DNA of 64,000 nucleotides, from the NCBI GenBank assembly GCA_947382645.1, contig CANDAE010000014.1, forward strand, positions 35,436 through 99,435, written 5' to 3'. Shown in pieces: positions 26,897 to 36,514 of this stretch (the stretch's first letter is position 1; every line of letters starts with the position of its first letter). Source of the stretch: Suilimivivens sp009774465. Lineage in GTDB: Bacteria > Bacillota > Clostridia > Lachnospirales > Lachnospiraceae. The notes beneath the pieces are model-generated. The model made no database searches, was not told the DNA's origin, and saw nothing but the letters and a program-made list of their open reading frames with translations. The translations under genes and the position numbers were made by a program.

Positions 26897-28212
26897 TGGA
26901 ACAGGGAATCAAATTGCTGCCGGATATTCCAAGGTTTTATACAGCTTTGGCGGAATGGCTGGCCTGCATGACATTTATCTTTGTTTTAAAGAGGCGTATA
27001 ACGGGATGGAAACTGGCGGCAGTTTCAGGCATGGCGCTGCTTGTGCAGTCTGTTTTTTTAGTTTATACCCAGAATATCAGGCTTTGGCTCTGGCTGCCAT
27101 GTATGATGACGGCAGTGCTGCTTATGACAGGTTTTTTGTTTCTTTGTTTAAAAGGAAGCTGGTGTGACGCTGTTTACTGTGGATTATTTTCCTTTGTCAT
27201 TGCAGAGTTTGCAGCATCTTTGGAGTGGCAGCTGTATTTGTTTTCCTTTCAGAAGTACGAAGGAAAAGCGGTTCCTTATATTGTATTGCTGATTTCCTAT
27301 GGCATCATTTACGTAACGATTGGGTGGCTTTTGAGGCGTCAGAGAACGCCTGACGGAATGCTTTATATGAAGGTTCGGGAACTTTGGGCAGTTCTGCTTA
27401 TTGCAATTTCGGTGTTTGCCATGAGCAATTTGGGTTTTTTACAGATTGCAACGCCATTTAGCAGTCAGTATGGAGATGCGGTGAGTATTATCCGCACCAT
27501 GATTGACTTTGCGGGGGTGGCCATGATGTATGCGTTTCATGCGCTGCGCAACGAAAACAGGGCAAGGCGGGAACTGGACATGATGCAGGATGTTTTAAGG
27601 AATCAATATCTGCAGTATCAGCAGTCCAAAGAAAGCATTGATTTGATTAACTATAAGTATCATGATTTAAAGCATCAGATAGAAATACTGCGCAGGGAAC
27701 AGGATCAGGAAAAGCGCAATGCCTTTTTAAATCAGATGGAGGAAGAAATCCACCGGTATGAAGTGCAGAATAAAACAGGAAATCAGGTGGTGGATACGAT
27801 TCTCACCAGCAAAAATATAGTCTGTGAACAATCCGGCATTTCCATGAATTGTGTGGCGGACGGAAAGCTGCTTGATTTTATGAATACAATGGATATCTGC
27901 AGTATTTTGGGAAATGCGCTGGATAATGCAATCGAGTATGAAAAGCAGGTAAAAGATCTTGAAAAAAGGCTGATTCATGTGGCAATCTTTGCACAGAAAA
28001 ATTTTGTGATATTGCGGTTTGAAAATTATTTTGAAGGACATCTGGAATTAAAAGAAGGGATTCCCGTAACTACAAAAACCAAAAGAAAAGAGTTTCATGG
28101 TTTTGGAATCAGAAGTATTAAATACGTTGTTGATAAGTATGACGGTGCAGTCAGCATCAGCCAGAATGAAAACTGGTTTGAACTTAGGATTTTGATACCG
28201 GTGAAGCGGTAA
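26896..28212 (+). CDS. GHKL-domain sensor histidine kinase
   Basis: A 438-residue AgrC-like kinase. Residues 1-225 contain about six membrane helices. The dimerisation helix has NYKYHDLKHQIEIL, with His candidates near residues 257 and 261. The GHKL ATPase has GNALDNAIEYEK (N box) and GFGIRSIKYVVDKYDG (G box). It partners the LytTR regulator encoded immediately upstream. No precursor peptide gene was recognised next to it, so the signal is unknown. Confidence 0.9.
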   Translation: MEQGIKLLPDIPRFYTALAEWLACMTFIFVLKRRITGWKLAAVSGMALLVQSVFLVYTQNIRLWLWLPCMMTAVLLMTGFLFLCLKGSWCDAVYCGLFSFVIAEFAASLEWQLYLFSFQKYEGKAVPYIVLLISYGIIYVTIGWLLRRQRTPDGMLYMKVRELWAVLLIAISVFAMSNLGFLQIATPFSSQYGDAVSIIRTMIDFAGVAMMYAFHALRNENRARRELDMMQDVLRNQYLQYQQSKESIDLINYKYHDLKHQIEILRREQDQEKRNAFLNQMEEEIHRYEVQNKTGNQVVDTILTSKNIVCEQSGISMNCVADGKLLDFMNTMDICSILGNALDNAIEYEKQVKDLEKRLIHVAIFAQKNFVILRFENYFEGHLELKEGIPVTTKTKRKEFHGFGIRSIKYVVDKYDGAVSISQNENWFELRILIPVKR

Positions 28213-28232
28213 AAGGCAATTTACACAATATT

Positions 28233-29141
28233 GTGGATGGGCATTCTGATGCTTTCGACATTTCTGAAAATTCAAAAAGCAATATAATGAAAGCTGGAAA
28301 AGAATGGCTTTCTGCTACTGGCCCTTTGAACATTCCTGTGACAAATGATTATTTGTTTCGGGCGCTTCTTCAACGGAATAATTATGTTTTAAAAGGGCTT
28401 ATTTGTTCTTTGCTGCATTTGCCTTATGAGGAAGTAAAATCTGTAGATATTAATAATCCGATTATTTTGGGGGAATCTATTAATGACAAATCTTTCTTTC
28501 TGGACATTTCCATTACCTTAAATGATCATACGCTGATCAATTTGGAAATGCAGGTTATCAATGAACACAACTGGCCGGAACGCTCTTTAAGTTATTTGTG
28601 TCGTACTTTTGACAATCTTAATTCTGGCGCTGACTATATTTTGGTGAAACCTGCTGTTCAAATTGGACTTCTTAATTTTACCCTGTTCCCGGATTATCCG
28701 GAATTTTATTCTACATATCAATTTTTAAATGTAAAAAACAGTACGGTATATAGTGACAAAATACGCATTTGTGTGTTAAACTTAACTCGTATAGATTTAG
28801 CGTCTGAGGAGGACAAGCGTTATCACATTGATTATTGGGCGTCTCTTTTTAAAGCGAATACATGGGAGGAATTAAAAATGATTGCGAAACAGGATGAATT
28901 TATAAATGAAGCTTCCGCTACCATATTCCAGTTAAGTCAGGAGCAACTGATCCGTATGCAGTGTGCGGCAAGAGAGGATTATTACAAAAGGCAGAGAACT
29001 GTTCAGCATATGCTTGAAAATCAAAAGGAAAGTATAGAGCATTTGACGAAAGAAAATGCTTCTCTACAAAGTAAAGTAACCGATTTGCAGAATGAAATTA
29101 ATATTTTGCAACAGAAATTATTTGAAAAATCAAAAGATTAG
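28233..29141 (+). CDS. Rpn/PD-(D/E)XK family nuclease (YhgA-like transposase family)
   Basis: A 302-residue protein. The N-terminal VTNDYLFRALL motif and the pair SFFLDISITL and LINLEMQV supply the D...ExQ-type core of PD-(D/E)XK Rpn nucleases, which promote RecA-independent recombination. Residues 240-300 form a coiled coil. ATG 28233 lacks a good ribosome site; ATG 28287 is an alternative. Such genes are multicopy in many Clostridia. It is 20 bases after the kinase gene but is probably an independent mobile gene. A terminator follows. Confidence 0.82.
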   Translation: MDGHSDAFDISENSKSNIMKAGKEWLSATGPLNIPVTNDYLFRALLQRNNYVLKGLICSLLHLPYEEVKSVDINNPIILGESINDKSFFLDISITLNDHTLINLEMQVINEHNWPERSLSYLCRTFDNLNSGADYILVKPAVQIGLLNFTLFPDYPEFYSTYQFLNVKNSTVYSDKIRICVLNLTRIDLASEEDKRYHIDYWASLFKANTWEELKMIAKQDEFINEASATIFQLSQEQLIRMQCAAREDYYKRQRTVQHMLENQKESIEHLTKENASLQSKVTDLQNEINILQQKLFEKSKD

Positions 29142-29148
29142 TATTTAG

Positions 29149-29174
29149 CAGGCGGCAAAGGAGCCGCCTGTTTT
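29149..29174 (+). terminator. Rho-independent terminator
   Basis: CAGGCGGC (29149-29156) and GCCGCCTG (29163-29170) make an 8-bp GC-rich stem with a six-base loop, followed by TTTT. Confidence 0.8.
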
Positions 29175-29334
29175 CGTACATTCCAAAATAACTGCCAAAT
29201 GACATTTAGCAATCCTTTGAATCTTTGTGCAGTTCCACAAGTCTGCAAGCTTTAAGTTTCAACCGGCAAGCAACAACCAGCAACCGACAAGCAGCAGGGT
29301 GGCCGGGTGGCCTGGGCGGAAGCGAAGAAGTCTG

Positions 29335-29370
29335 CAGTTCGTGCAAAAATTCATACAGTTTGTGCAAACT
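29335..29370 (+). promoter_or_regulatory. Tandem operator-like repeats upstream of the glycosidase operon
   Basis: CAGTTCGTGCAAA at 29335-29347 and CAGTTTGTGCAAA at 29356-29368 differ at one base and are 21 bases apart, two helical turns. The second lies in AGTTTG-TG-CAAACT, an inverted repeat. Tandem sites with a 21-base period are typical of AraC-type control, and the inverted form would suit LacI. The 29175-29330 stretch before it has only low-complexity CAAGCA-like runs, and no clear promoter was found. Confidence 0.4.
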
Positions 29371-29483
29371 ATATAAGAGTGTGAAAAAACATGTTATCAT
29401 GTGCCATAAAGAAAGACGTATGAGTGCACACATACTGCCAAAAACCAAGATACAAAATAATGGAAAAGACTGGGAGGGACCAA

Positions 29484-32444
29484 ATGAAAAGGAAAACAGC
29501 TATTTTTCGTGGAATTGCCGGACTTTCGGCATTTCTATTAATGATTACTGTGACAGGAACCAATCTGCTTTTCACTTATGCAGGGGTAATCAATAATGCA
29601 TTGAATGTACAGACCAGCAAGATTGTCCAGACAGGTGAAAGTGAACCGCAGGTTATTTATGACAACCCTTATGGAACAGATATAATGAATAAGCAGTCGG
29701 CTTTGAAAGTAGAGACAGCAGTTGCTTCTGAAAATATTGCACAGGCTGAGGAAGGCTGCGTGCTGTTAAAAAATGAAAATCAGGCGCTGCCCTTGTCGTC
29801 TGAAAGCCGGATAACCGTTTTTGGAAACGGATCTTTTCATACGCAGGGAACCACAAATACAACCGCATTTGAAGCAATTCCGGCAGTTACATATACGGAT
29901 AGCCTGAAAGCGGCATTGGGTGAGGAAAATGTAAATCTGGAACTGGAAGCCGTATATGCTTCCCTGGGGGCGACCAGCAATACGGAAATTTCCGAGGCAG
30001 AAGTTTCAGAGGTAAAAGCCAAAGAAAACAGTTGGGCAGGCGGCTACAATGATGCAGCAGTGGTTATGTTGTCCCGGGTGGGCTCTGAGAGTAATGACAG
30101 TGCCATGATTACAGAGGAAGGAAGGCATTACCTGGGACTTTCTCAAAATGAGGAAGAACTGATGGCTTATCTGGCACAAGAGAAAGCAGAGGGGATTTTT
30201 GAACACATAATTGTGCTGATTAATGCAGACCAGATGATGGAATTGGACTGGCTTGAGGATTATGATGTGGATGCCTGTATGATTGTAGGGCTGCCGGGGG
30301 CTGTTGGATTTACGGGAGTGGCGAATGTTTTAACAGGTAAAACAGTTCCTTCCGGCCATTTGGTGGATACTTACGCAGCAGACTCTCTTTCCGCACCGGC
30401 AAATATTTATGCCGGAGATCATACGCAAAAATTTACAAACAGTGAATGGCTGAATGCAAATGCCACAGATAATACCAATGAAGGAGATAATATAGACTGG
30501 TATGTAATTTATGCGGAAGGTATTTATGCAGGCTATAAGTATTATGAAACGCGGTATGAAGATTTGGTGATGAAAACAGGAAATGCAGATTCAGTAAAAG
30601 GTTCCGGTACACAGTCTGCATGGAATTATCAAAATGAAGTCTGCTATCCTTTTGGCTATGGACTTTCTTATACTACATTTGAGAAAGAACTGCTTGGAGT
30701 GAACTATGATGAGACAGCCGATCAATATCTGGTAAATGTGAAAGTCAGCAATGCAGGAGATTATGCAGGCAAAACGGTTGTGCAGGTATATGCACAGACG
30801 CCTTACGGAGATTATGAAAAGGAAAATCTGGTTGAAAAGTCTGCGGTTAGTCTGGTTGGCTTTGAAAAAACAGATGTAATTGCTCCGGGAGAAAGCGTGG
30901 AACTGACGGTTCCGGTGGATGGTTATTTTTTAGCAAGTTATGATGCAAAAGGAGCAGAAGGATATATTTTAAGCGCAGGAGATTATTTTCTTTCAGTAGG
31001 AGAAAATGCACATGACGCCTTAAATAATATTCTGGCTGCCAAAGGCTACAGTGTGGCGGATGGCATGAATGCGGAAGGAAATTCTTCCATGACATATCAA
31101 TGGAATCAGGCCGAGATGAATCAGGACAAATATAGAATGTCCAATGTAAATAATGAAGTGGAAGTGACAAATGCGTTTTCCTATGCAGATTTGAATTCCT
31201 ATGATATAGATTTCACTTATCTTTCAAGAAAAGACTGGGATGCCACCTGGCCGGAGCAAATAGCATTGGAGGCAAATGAAAAAATCAAAGAAGCCCTTGA
31301 TACGGATTGGTATACAATACCGGAAAATGCCCCTTCGGTAAATGATTTCAGACAGGGAGTGGAAAATGGAATTACATTTGCTGATATGGCCAATGTGGAG
31401 TGGGAAGATGAAGAAACATGGAATGCATTTATCGACCAGCTTACAGTGGAAGAAATGGCAGGTCTGATGCTGGATGCAGAAGGAACACAGGGAATTGACC
31501 ATATAGGAATGCCATTTGCAGGACGAAATGATGATGGAAATGGGATTGGCTCTGCACTGACAGCAGTAGGCGGCAGCGGCATGGGATGGGTGTCGGAAGT
31601 GATGACTTCAAGGACATGGAACAAAGACCGTTTTCGCGCAAGAGGAGAAAATCTGGCATATGAAGCAGCTTATTGCGGACTTACTGAAATCTGGTACGGT
31701 GGAGGAAATGTTCACAGAACTGCCATAGCCGGAAGAAATAATCAATATTATTCAGAAGATGCCAATTTTGGATATTTTGTGGGTGCCGGTGAGGCAGAAG
31801 CAATGCAGGAGAATGGAATTATTTACTGTATTAAGCATTTTGCTCTTAATGATCAGGAAACGCACAGAGAAGGGCTAAATACTTTTTGCAATGAACAGGC
31901 TTTAAGGGAAACCTATTTAAGAGCTTTTGAAGGAGCAATTACAAAAGGCGGTGCAAATGGCGTTATGACTGCATTTTCCAGATTGGGTGCCCGTCAGAGT
32001 GCTACCTGTCCGGAACTGTTAAATGGCGTGCTGAAAAGCGAATGGGGATTTAAGGGGCATGTGACAACAGATGGATATTCAGGCTCCAGTGCATATAAGA
32101 CGCATTATTTGGAAGAATTAGCTTCCGGTCTTGATTATAGCTGCCTGGATTCTACGGATCATGCGGCGGCAGTAATTGCTGCAATCAATGCAGGAGACGG
32201 ATATGCCCTGGAACTTTTACGCAAAGCGGCAAAACACAATTTATACGCAATCAGCAGGACCGTGGCAGAAAACGGATTAAGCAGTGATTCAAAAGTAATC
32301 ACTATAGTACCTGCATGGCAAATTGGAATTTTGGTGTGGACATTGTTTTTAATTATTGTATTTGGCGTTAGTATGATTTTAATGTTTACAGGTTTGTCTG
32401 CCGGAAAAAAGAAGGAGGGAACCAATGAAACTGAGAAGATTTAA
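29484..32444 (+). CDS. Membrane-anchored family 3 glycosidase with swapped domain order
   Basis: A 986-residue protein. A signal-anchor helix (about residues 7-30) precedes the GH3 C-terminal-type domain (EEGCVLLKNENQALPL...), then a fibronectin-like domain after YGLSYTTFEKEL. The (beta/alpha)8 catalytic domain comes last: IYCIKHFALNDQETHREG, then GVMTAFSRLG, then GHVTTDGYSGS with the probable nucleophile Asp. A second membrane helix lies at the C-terminus (WQIGILVWTLFLIIVFGVS). Conventional GH3 enzymes have the catalytic domain first; swapped beta-glucosidases are known in rumen Clostridia. ATG 29484 follows GGGAGGG. It should act outside the membrane. Confidence 0.85.
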   Translation: MKRKTAIFRGIAGLSAFLLMITVTGTNLLFTYAGVINNALNVQTSKIVQTGESEPQVIYDNPYGTDIMNKQSALKVETAVASENIAQAEEGCVLLKNENQALPLSSESRITVFGNGSFHTQGTTNTTAFEAIPAVTYTDSLKAALGEENVNLELEAVYASLGATSNTEISEAEVSEVKAKENSWAGGYNDAAVVMLSRVGSESNDSAMITEEGRHYLGLSQNEEELMAYLAQEKAEGIFEHIIVLINADQMMELDWLEDYDVDACMIVGLPGAVGFTGVANVLTGKTVPSGHLVDTYAADSLSAPANIYAGDHTQKFTNSEWLNANATDNTNEGDNIDWYVIYAEGIYAGYKYYETRYEDLVMKTGNADSVKGSGTQSAWNYQNEVCYPFGYGLSYTTFEKELLGVNYDETADQYLVNVKVSNAGDYAGKTVVQVYAQTPYGDYEKENLVEKSAVSLVGFEKTDVIAPGESVELTVPVDGYFLASYDAKGAEGYILSAGDYFLSVGENAHDALNNILAAKGYSVADGMNAEGNSSMTYQWNQAEMNQDKYRMSNVNNEVEVTNAFSYADLNSYDIDFTYLSRKDWDATWPEQIALEANEKIKEALDTDWYTIPENAPSVNDFRQGVENGITFADMANVEWEDEETWNAFIDQLTVEEMAGLMLDAEGTQGIDHIGMPFAGRNDDGNGIGSALTAVGGSGMGWVSEVMTSRTWNKDRFRARGENLAYEAAYCGLTEIWYGGGNVHRTAIAGRNNQYYSEDANFGYFVGAGEAEAMQENGIIYCIKHFALNDQETHREGLNTFCNEQALRETYLRAFEGAITKGGANGVMTAFSRLGARQSATCPELLNGVLKSEWGFKGHVTTDGYSGSSAYKTHYLEELASGLDYSCLDSTDHAAAVIAAINAGDGYALELLRKAAKHNLYAISRTVAENGLSSDSKVITIVPAWQIGILVWTLFLIIVFGVSMILMFTGLSAGKKKEGTNETEKI

Positions 32445-32838
32445 AGATTTGCAGGGTGGGGAGAAAGAAAGCCGAATTGGATCTTTGACCGGAATTGTTA
32501 CTCTTATTATTTTCTGTATCTATGGATTTATGTATCAGTATTTTGATACGGTGGTAGTGCTGGGAATGCTTTTGAGCATTGTCTGTTCGGAATTGTATCT
32601 GCATTGTAAGGCAAGGGCTGCCCAGTGCCTGAATGTAGTAAGTATTTTGTGCGCTTCCTTTGCAATGGGGTTGTTTTTTATGAACAGCTATCCGGTATGG
32701 GCTGACCGGTTGAACAATATTTCCATGTATTCTTCCAGAGGAACACTGTTTCCGGTTATAACAATTCTTGTACTCCAGACAGCAGCTATTTTGTGTGAAG
32801 TAGTTTCCTGCTTCCGCGTAAGAGAGGGGGAAATGTAA
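32425..32838 (+). CDS. Small polytopic membrane protein
   Basis: A 137-residue protein with about four predicted helices, at roughly residues 22-40, 43-62, 68-88 and 107-127, and short charged ends. It overlaps the glycosidase gene by 20 bases, and its stop overlaps the next ATG by one base, so all are co-translated. No family is recognised. The tight coupling suggests it helps anchor or organise the membrane glycosidase. Confidence 0.7.
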   Translation: MKLRRFKDLQGGEKESRIGSLTGIVTLIIFCIYGFMYQYFDTVVVLGMLLSIVCSELYLHCKARAAQCLNVVSILCASFAMGLFFMNSYPVWADRLNNISMYSSRGTLFPVITILVLQTAAILCEVVSCFRVREGEM

Positions 32839-34064
32839 TGAAAAGAAAGGCTTATCTTTTTACAGTTTCATTAATCGTATCGCTTCTTATTACCGGTTGT
32901 GGAACTACGGTGGTTGAAAATACGCAGAATTATTTTGCACAGGTAGGAAATGTAATGAATGCTTTGAAAAAAAGTGGAGGCGGGGAAGAGAAAGAAGCAG
33001 ATTCAGCAAAGATTCCAAAGCTTGCTGCTCCGGCAGATTTTATGGTGGATGCAGATGGCAGTTTTTCTTTTGGCGCGGTGGAAGGTGCAGATCATTATCT
33101 GATTTATATGTGTGCACCGGATGCGGTAAAGGATGAGGATGATTTTATTTATTCCAGTGATGCTATTTATGACAATGGAAATGCAGAGTGCAGGGGAAAA
33201 TTAAGTGATGTGATGAATTATGCTTACGGAGAATATCTGGTAAAGGTATTGGCATTTCCTGCATTGGATGATACGGGGCATGATTTTAGTCCGGCAGCAA
33301 CTGCATCTTACAAAATTACCGGCAGAATGGACGATCCGGAAATTGCCTATTTCTGGAATGCATTTACCGACACAATAGATATTCAGATTTCCAATATTAA
33401 CAGTTATCAGTATGAAGTATTTCCGGACCAGGTGGTGGTAACTTTTACAAATAAGGAAAATACTTCTGATGTTGTGAATGTGGAATTAACAGATATTTCA
33501 TTGGATAATTTTTCTATAAAAACAGATGCGGTTTTACGGGGGAATACCTATGATGTTACCGCAGTAGCGGAAAGCAGCAGTGAATTTGTAAGCAATGCAT
33601 CTTCTGAAGTGGTGCAGGTAGAACAGAATCTGGCTTTGGGAGAGAGAAATGTTTTAGTAGATGGTTATTCTTTCCCGGAAGGAAGCAATGGTTTTGCAAG
33701 AGGCGCAGGCCAGTTCCCGAATATTTGCGAGAGCTTTACGCCTGAGACGGGCGGTGTCTGTGGAGAAGCAATTGGAAGATCGCCTGGCGGTGCGGGAGAT
33801 AAGATTGAATTAATCTATACTGCTACGCCGATTGATGGGGCGGATGGAGCAATTTACAGTTATAGTATTGAGGCACCGGGATTCTTCCCGTTTACAGGTT
33901 CCATGAGTCTGTATGCGGACAATTCATTGGTTATGCTGATGGATGGACCGGCAGGCCCGGTGCAGCCTACACAGATAGAAGGGCTTTGGTTTGAAAATGA
34001 AGATGGAACCTACACGCTGTGTTATAATCCGGATAGTGTGGCGGTAATTGCAACAGGGGAATAA
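32838..34064 (+). CDS. Lipoprotein of the glycosidase operon
   Basis: A 408-residue protein whose signal peptide ends LLITGCGTT, a lipobox with Cys near residue 21. The mature part begins with a short spacer and then a fibronectin-like stretch (PKLAAPADFMVDADGSFSF...YLIYM), a beta-rich middle and a C-terminal part that looks like a ligand-binding jelly-roll, judged only from its beta-rich pattern. No catalytic motif is seen. It sits between two GH3 genes, so a carbohydrate-binding role is inferred. Confidence 0.7.
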   Translation: MKRKAYLFTVSLIVSLLITGCGTTVVENTQNYFAQVGNVMNALKKSGGGEEKEADSAKIPKLAAPADFMVDADGSFSFGAVEGADHYLIYMCAPDAVKDEDDFIYSSDAIYDNGNAECRGKLSDVMNYAYGEYLVKVLAFPALDDTGHDFSPAATASYKITGRMDDPEIAYFWNAFTDTIDIQISNINSYQYEVFPDQVVVTFTNKENTSDVVNVELTDISLDNFSIKTDAVLRGNTYDVTAVAESSSEFVSNASSEVVQVEQNLALGERNVLVDGYSFPEGSNGFARGAGQFPNICESFTPETGGVCGEAIGRSPGGAGDKIELIYTATPIDGADGAIYSYSIEAPGFFPFTGSMSLYADNSLVMLMDGPAGPVQPTQIEGLWFENEDGTYTLCYNPDSVAVIATGE

Positions 34065-34096
34065 AAGTATGCCCAAGCAGGTGGAGGGGAGCAGAA

Positions 34097-36514
34097 TTGA
34101 AGCATCAGGATATCATACAAAAGATGACAATTGAAGAAAAAGCGGCAATCCTGAGTGGGAAGACAGTGTTTGAAACCAGGGATATTGAACGCCTTGGCAT
34201 CCCTTCCCTGTTTTGTGCGGATGGTCCATGCGGCCTGCGAAAGCAGGCCGGCGCCGCCGACCACCTGGGGCTGAATGCTTCTACCCCGGCGACTTGTTTT
34301 CCGGCGGCCGCAGCGGTTGCAAACAGCTGGGATGAAGAGCTGGCGGAGCAGATCGGCAGCGCCCTTGGAAGGGAAGCAGCCTGGCAGGAAGTGGACATTC
34401 TTTTGGGGCCGGGGCTGAATATTAAAAGAAGCCCTCTGTGTGGAAGAAATTTTGAATATTTTTCAGAAGATCCCTATCTTTCAGGGAAAATGGCGGCAGC
34501 CTATGTGAGAGGAATTCAAAAAGAAGGGGTGTATGCCTGTTTGAAGCACTTTGCAGTGAATTCCCAGGAATTGCGGCGGATGGCAATGAATGCAGTGGTG
34601 GATGAGAGGACGCTGCGGGAAATTTATCTGACCGGATTTGAAATTGCAGTGAAAGAAGGCTGCCCGGGAGCAGTTATGACCAGTTATAATGAGGTTAACG
34701 GTACTTATGCAAATGAAAATCATCATCTTTTAAAGGAGATCTTAAGAGACGAGTGGGGATTTGAGGGCATTGTGGTTACTGACTGGGGCGGTGGGAACGA
34801 TCCTGTGGAAGGCATCAGGGCAGGTTCAAATCTGGAAATGCCTTCTTCCGGTTTTGACTCTGCAAGAAGGATTCTAAAAGCGGTAGAGGAAAACAGATTA
34901 TCAGAAAAAGAGCTGGACGAATGTGTTGACCAGTTGCTGGATGCAGTTTTAACCTTAAAAGAAAAGCGGATACATAGAAGTACAAAAACAGATGTAAAAG
35001 CCCATCATCTGCTTGCCAGAAAAGCAGCGGCAGAGAGTATGGTTCTTTTAAAAAATGAAGACAAAATCCTCCCCCTTCCTGCAGGAAAAAAGGTGGCAGT
35101 TATTGGTGATTTTGCATTTATGCCAAGATTCCAGGGAGCAGGTTCTTCGGTGGTTAATCCACTTAAGGTAGATTGTGTTGTCCAAATGATGAAGGAGTAC
35201 GATTTGCAGGCAGCAGGATGCGCAAGAGGATATAGCCGCATGGGCAGGCCGGATGAGGATAAGGCGCAGGAAGCGGTAAAGCTGGCCGGAGAGGCGGATG
35301 TTGTTTTATATTTTTTTGGACTAAATGAAGCCAGCGAAGCGGAAGGGAAGGACAGAGAACATCTTGCGCTTCCTCTCAATCAAATAGAGCTTTTACAAAA
35401 AATGGCAAAGGTCAATCAGAATATTGTTGGAATTATAAGTGCAGGAAGTGTGATTGATTTATCCTGTGAAGTCTTATTTAAGGCAATTCTTCACAGCAGC
35501 CTTGCAGGGCAGGCCGGAGCCGGAGCAGTTTTGGATATTCTTACGGGAAAGGTGAACCCTTCCGGAAAACTGGCGGAGTCGTATCCTCTTAAATATGGGG
35601 ATACGCCGGCTTACAGCTATTTCCCTTCTAAAAAGCGCAATTCGGAATACAGAGAAAATATTTACGTGGGCTATCGATATTATGATACGGTAAAAATGCC
35701 TGTCAGATATTCCTTTGGCTATGGATTGTCCTACACCAGCTTTGCCTATCAGGGGCTTAAAGTATCAGAAAAAGGCATTGTTTTTCACCTTAAAAACACA
35801 GGAAGCAGAGCTGGAGCAGAAATTGTACAGATGTATGCAGGTCTTGCCGGCGCCAGGGTATTTCGTCCGGAAAAGGAGCTTAAGGGATTTAAAAAGGTCT
35901 GGCTGGAGCCGGGAGAGGAAAAAGAGGTGTTTCTTCCTTTTGACAGCAGAACATTTCGCTATTGGAATGTGAATGCAGGCAGGTGGGAGCAGGAGGGCGG
36001 CGTCTATCAGATTATGGTGGGGGCAGGCAGCCGGGATATCCGCTTAAGGGCAGAATGGAAGATTGATGGAAGTACCGATAAACTGCCTTATAGAGAAAAA
36101 GACTTACCTTTTTGCTATTCCGGAAAAATTACGGATGTGAGCGACAGTGAATTTGAAGCCTTACTGGGGCGCAAATTGCCGGTTGAAAGTGTGGAAAAAG
36201 AGCTGAATGTAAATGATGCGGTCTGCCAGATGAAGGACGCAAAGAGTCTCTTGGCAAGACTTGTTTATCATATTCTTACCGGGATGAAAAACCGCAGTGA
36301 AAGAAAGGGCAGGCCGGATTTAAATATTTTGTTTATTTACAATATCCCTTTTCGGGGGATTGCAAAGATGACAGGTGGAGCGGTAAGCATGGAGATGGCA
36401 GAAGGACTGGTTATGGCAGTTAATGGACGTTTTTTTAAGGGAATGTCAAAAGTAATCAGAGGTTTTTTTGTGAACAGGAAGCAGAACAAAATTTATAAGG
36501 ATAAGCTGAAATGA
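34097..36514 (+). CDS. Family 3 glycoside hydrolase, beta-glucosidase-like
   Basis: An 805-residue enzyme in the conventional order: catalytic domain first (IPSLFCADGPCGLRKQ, GRNFEYFSEDPYLSG, CLKHFAVNSQELRR, GIVVTDWGGGND with the nucleophile Asp near residue 232). The GH3 C domain follows (MVLLKNEDKILPLPAGKKVA) and then a fibronectin-like domain (YGLSYTSFAYQGL). There is no signal peptide, so it acts in the cytoplasm on imported disaccharides or glycosides. The start is TTG, with GGAGGGGA six bases upstream. A basic, helical C-terminal extension of about 120 residues is also present. Confidence 0.9.
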   Translation: MKHQDIIQKMTIEEKAAILSGKTVFETRDIERLGIPSLFCADGPCGLRKQAGAADHLGLNASTPATCFPAAAAVANSWDEELAEQIGSALGREAAWQEVDILLGPGLNIKRSPLCGRNFEYFSEDPYLSGKMAAAYVRGIQKEGVYACLKHFAVNSQELRRMAMNAVVDERTLREIYLTGFEIAVKEGCPGAVMTSYNEVNGTYANENHHLLKEILRDEWGFEGIVVTDWGGGNDPVEGIRAGSNLEMPSSGFDSARRILKAVEENRLSEKELDECVDQLLDAVLTLKEKRIHRSTKTDVKAHHLLARKAAAESMVLLKNEDKILPLPAGKKVAVIGDFAFMPRFQGAGSSVVNPLKVDCVVQMMKEYDLQAAGCARGYSRMGRPDEDKAQEAVKLAGEADVVLYFFGLNEASEAEGKDREHLALPLNQIELLQKMAKVNQNIVGIISAGSVIDLSCEVLFKAILHSSLAGQAGAGAVLDILTGKVNPSGKLAESYPLKYGDTPAYSYFPSKKRNSEYRENIYVGYRYYDTVKMPVRYSFGYGLSYTSFAYQGLKVSEKGIVFHLKNTGSRAGAEIVQMYAGLAGARVFRPEKELKGFKKVWLEPGEEKEVFLPFDSRTFRYWNVNAGRWEQEGGVYQIMVGAGSRDIRLRAEWKIDGSTDKLPYREKDLPFCYSGKITDVSDSEFEALLGRKLPVESVEKELNVNDAVCQMKDAKSLLARLVYHILTGMKNRSERKGRPDLNILFIYNIPFRGIAKMTGGAVSMEMAEGLVMAVNGRFFKGMSKVIRGFFVNRKQNKIYKDKLK

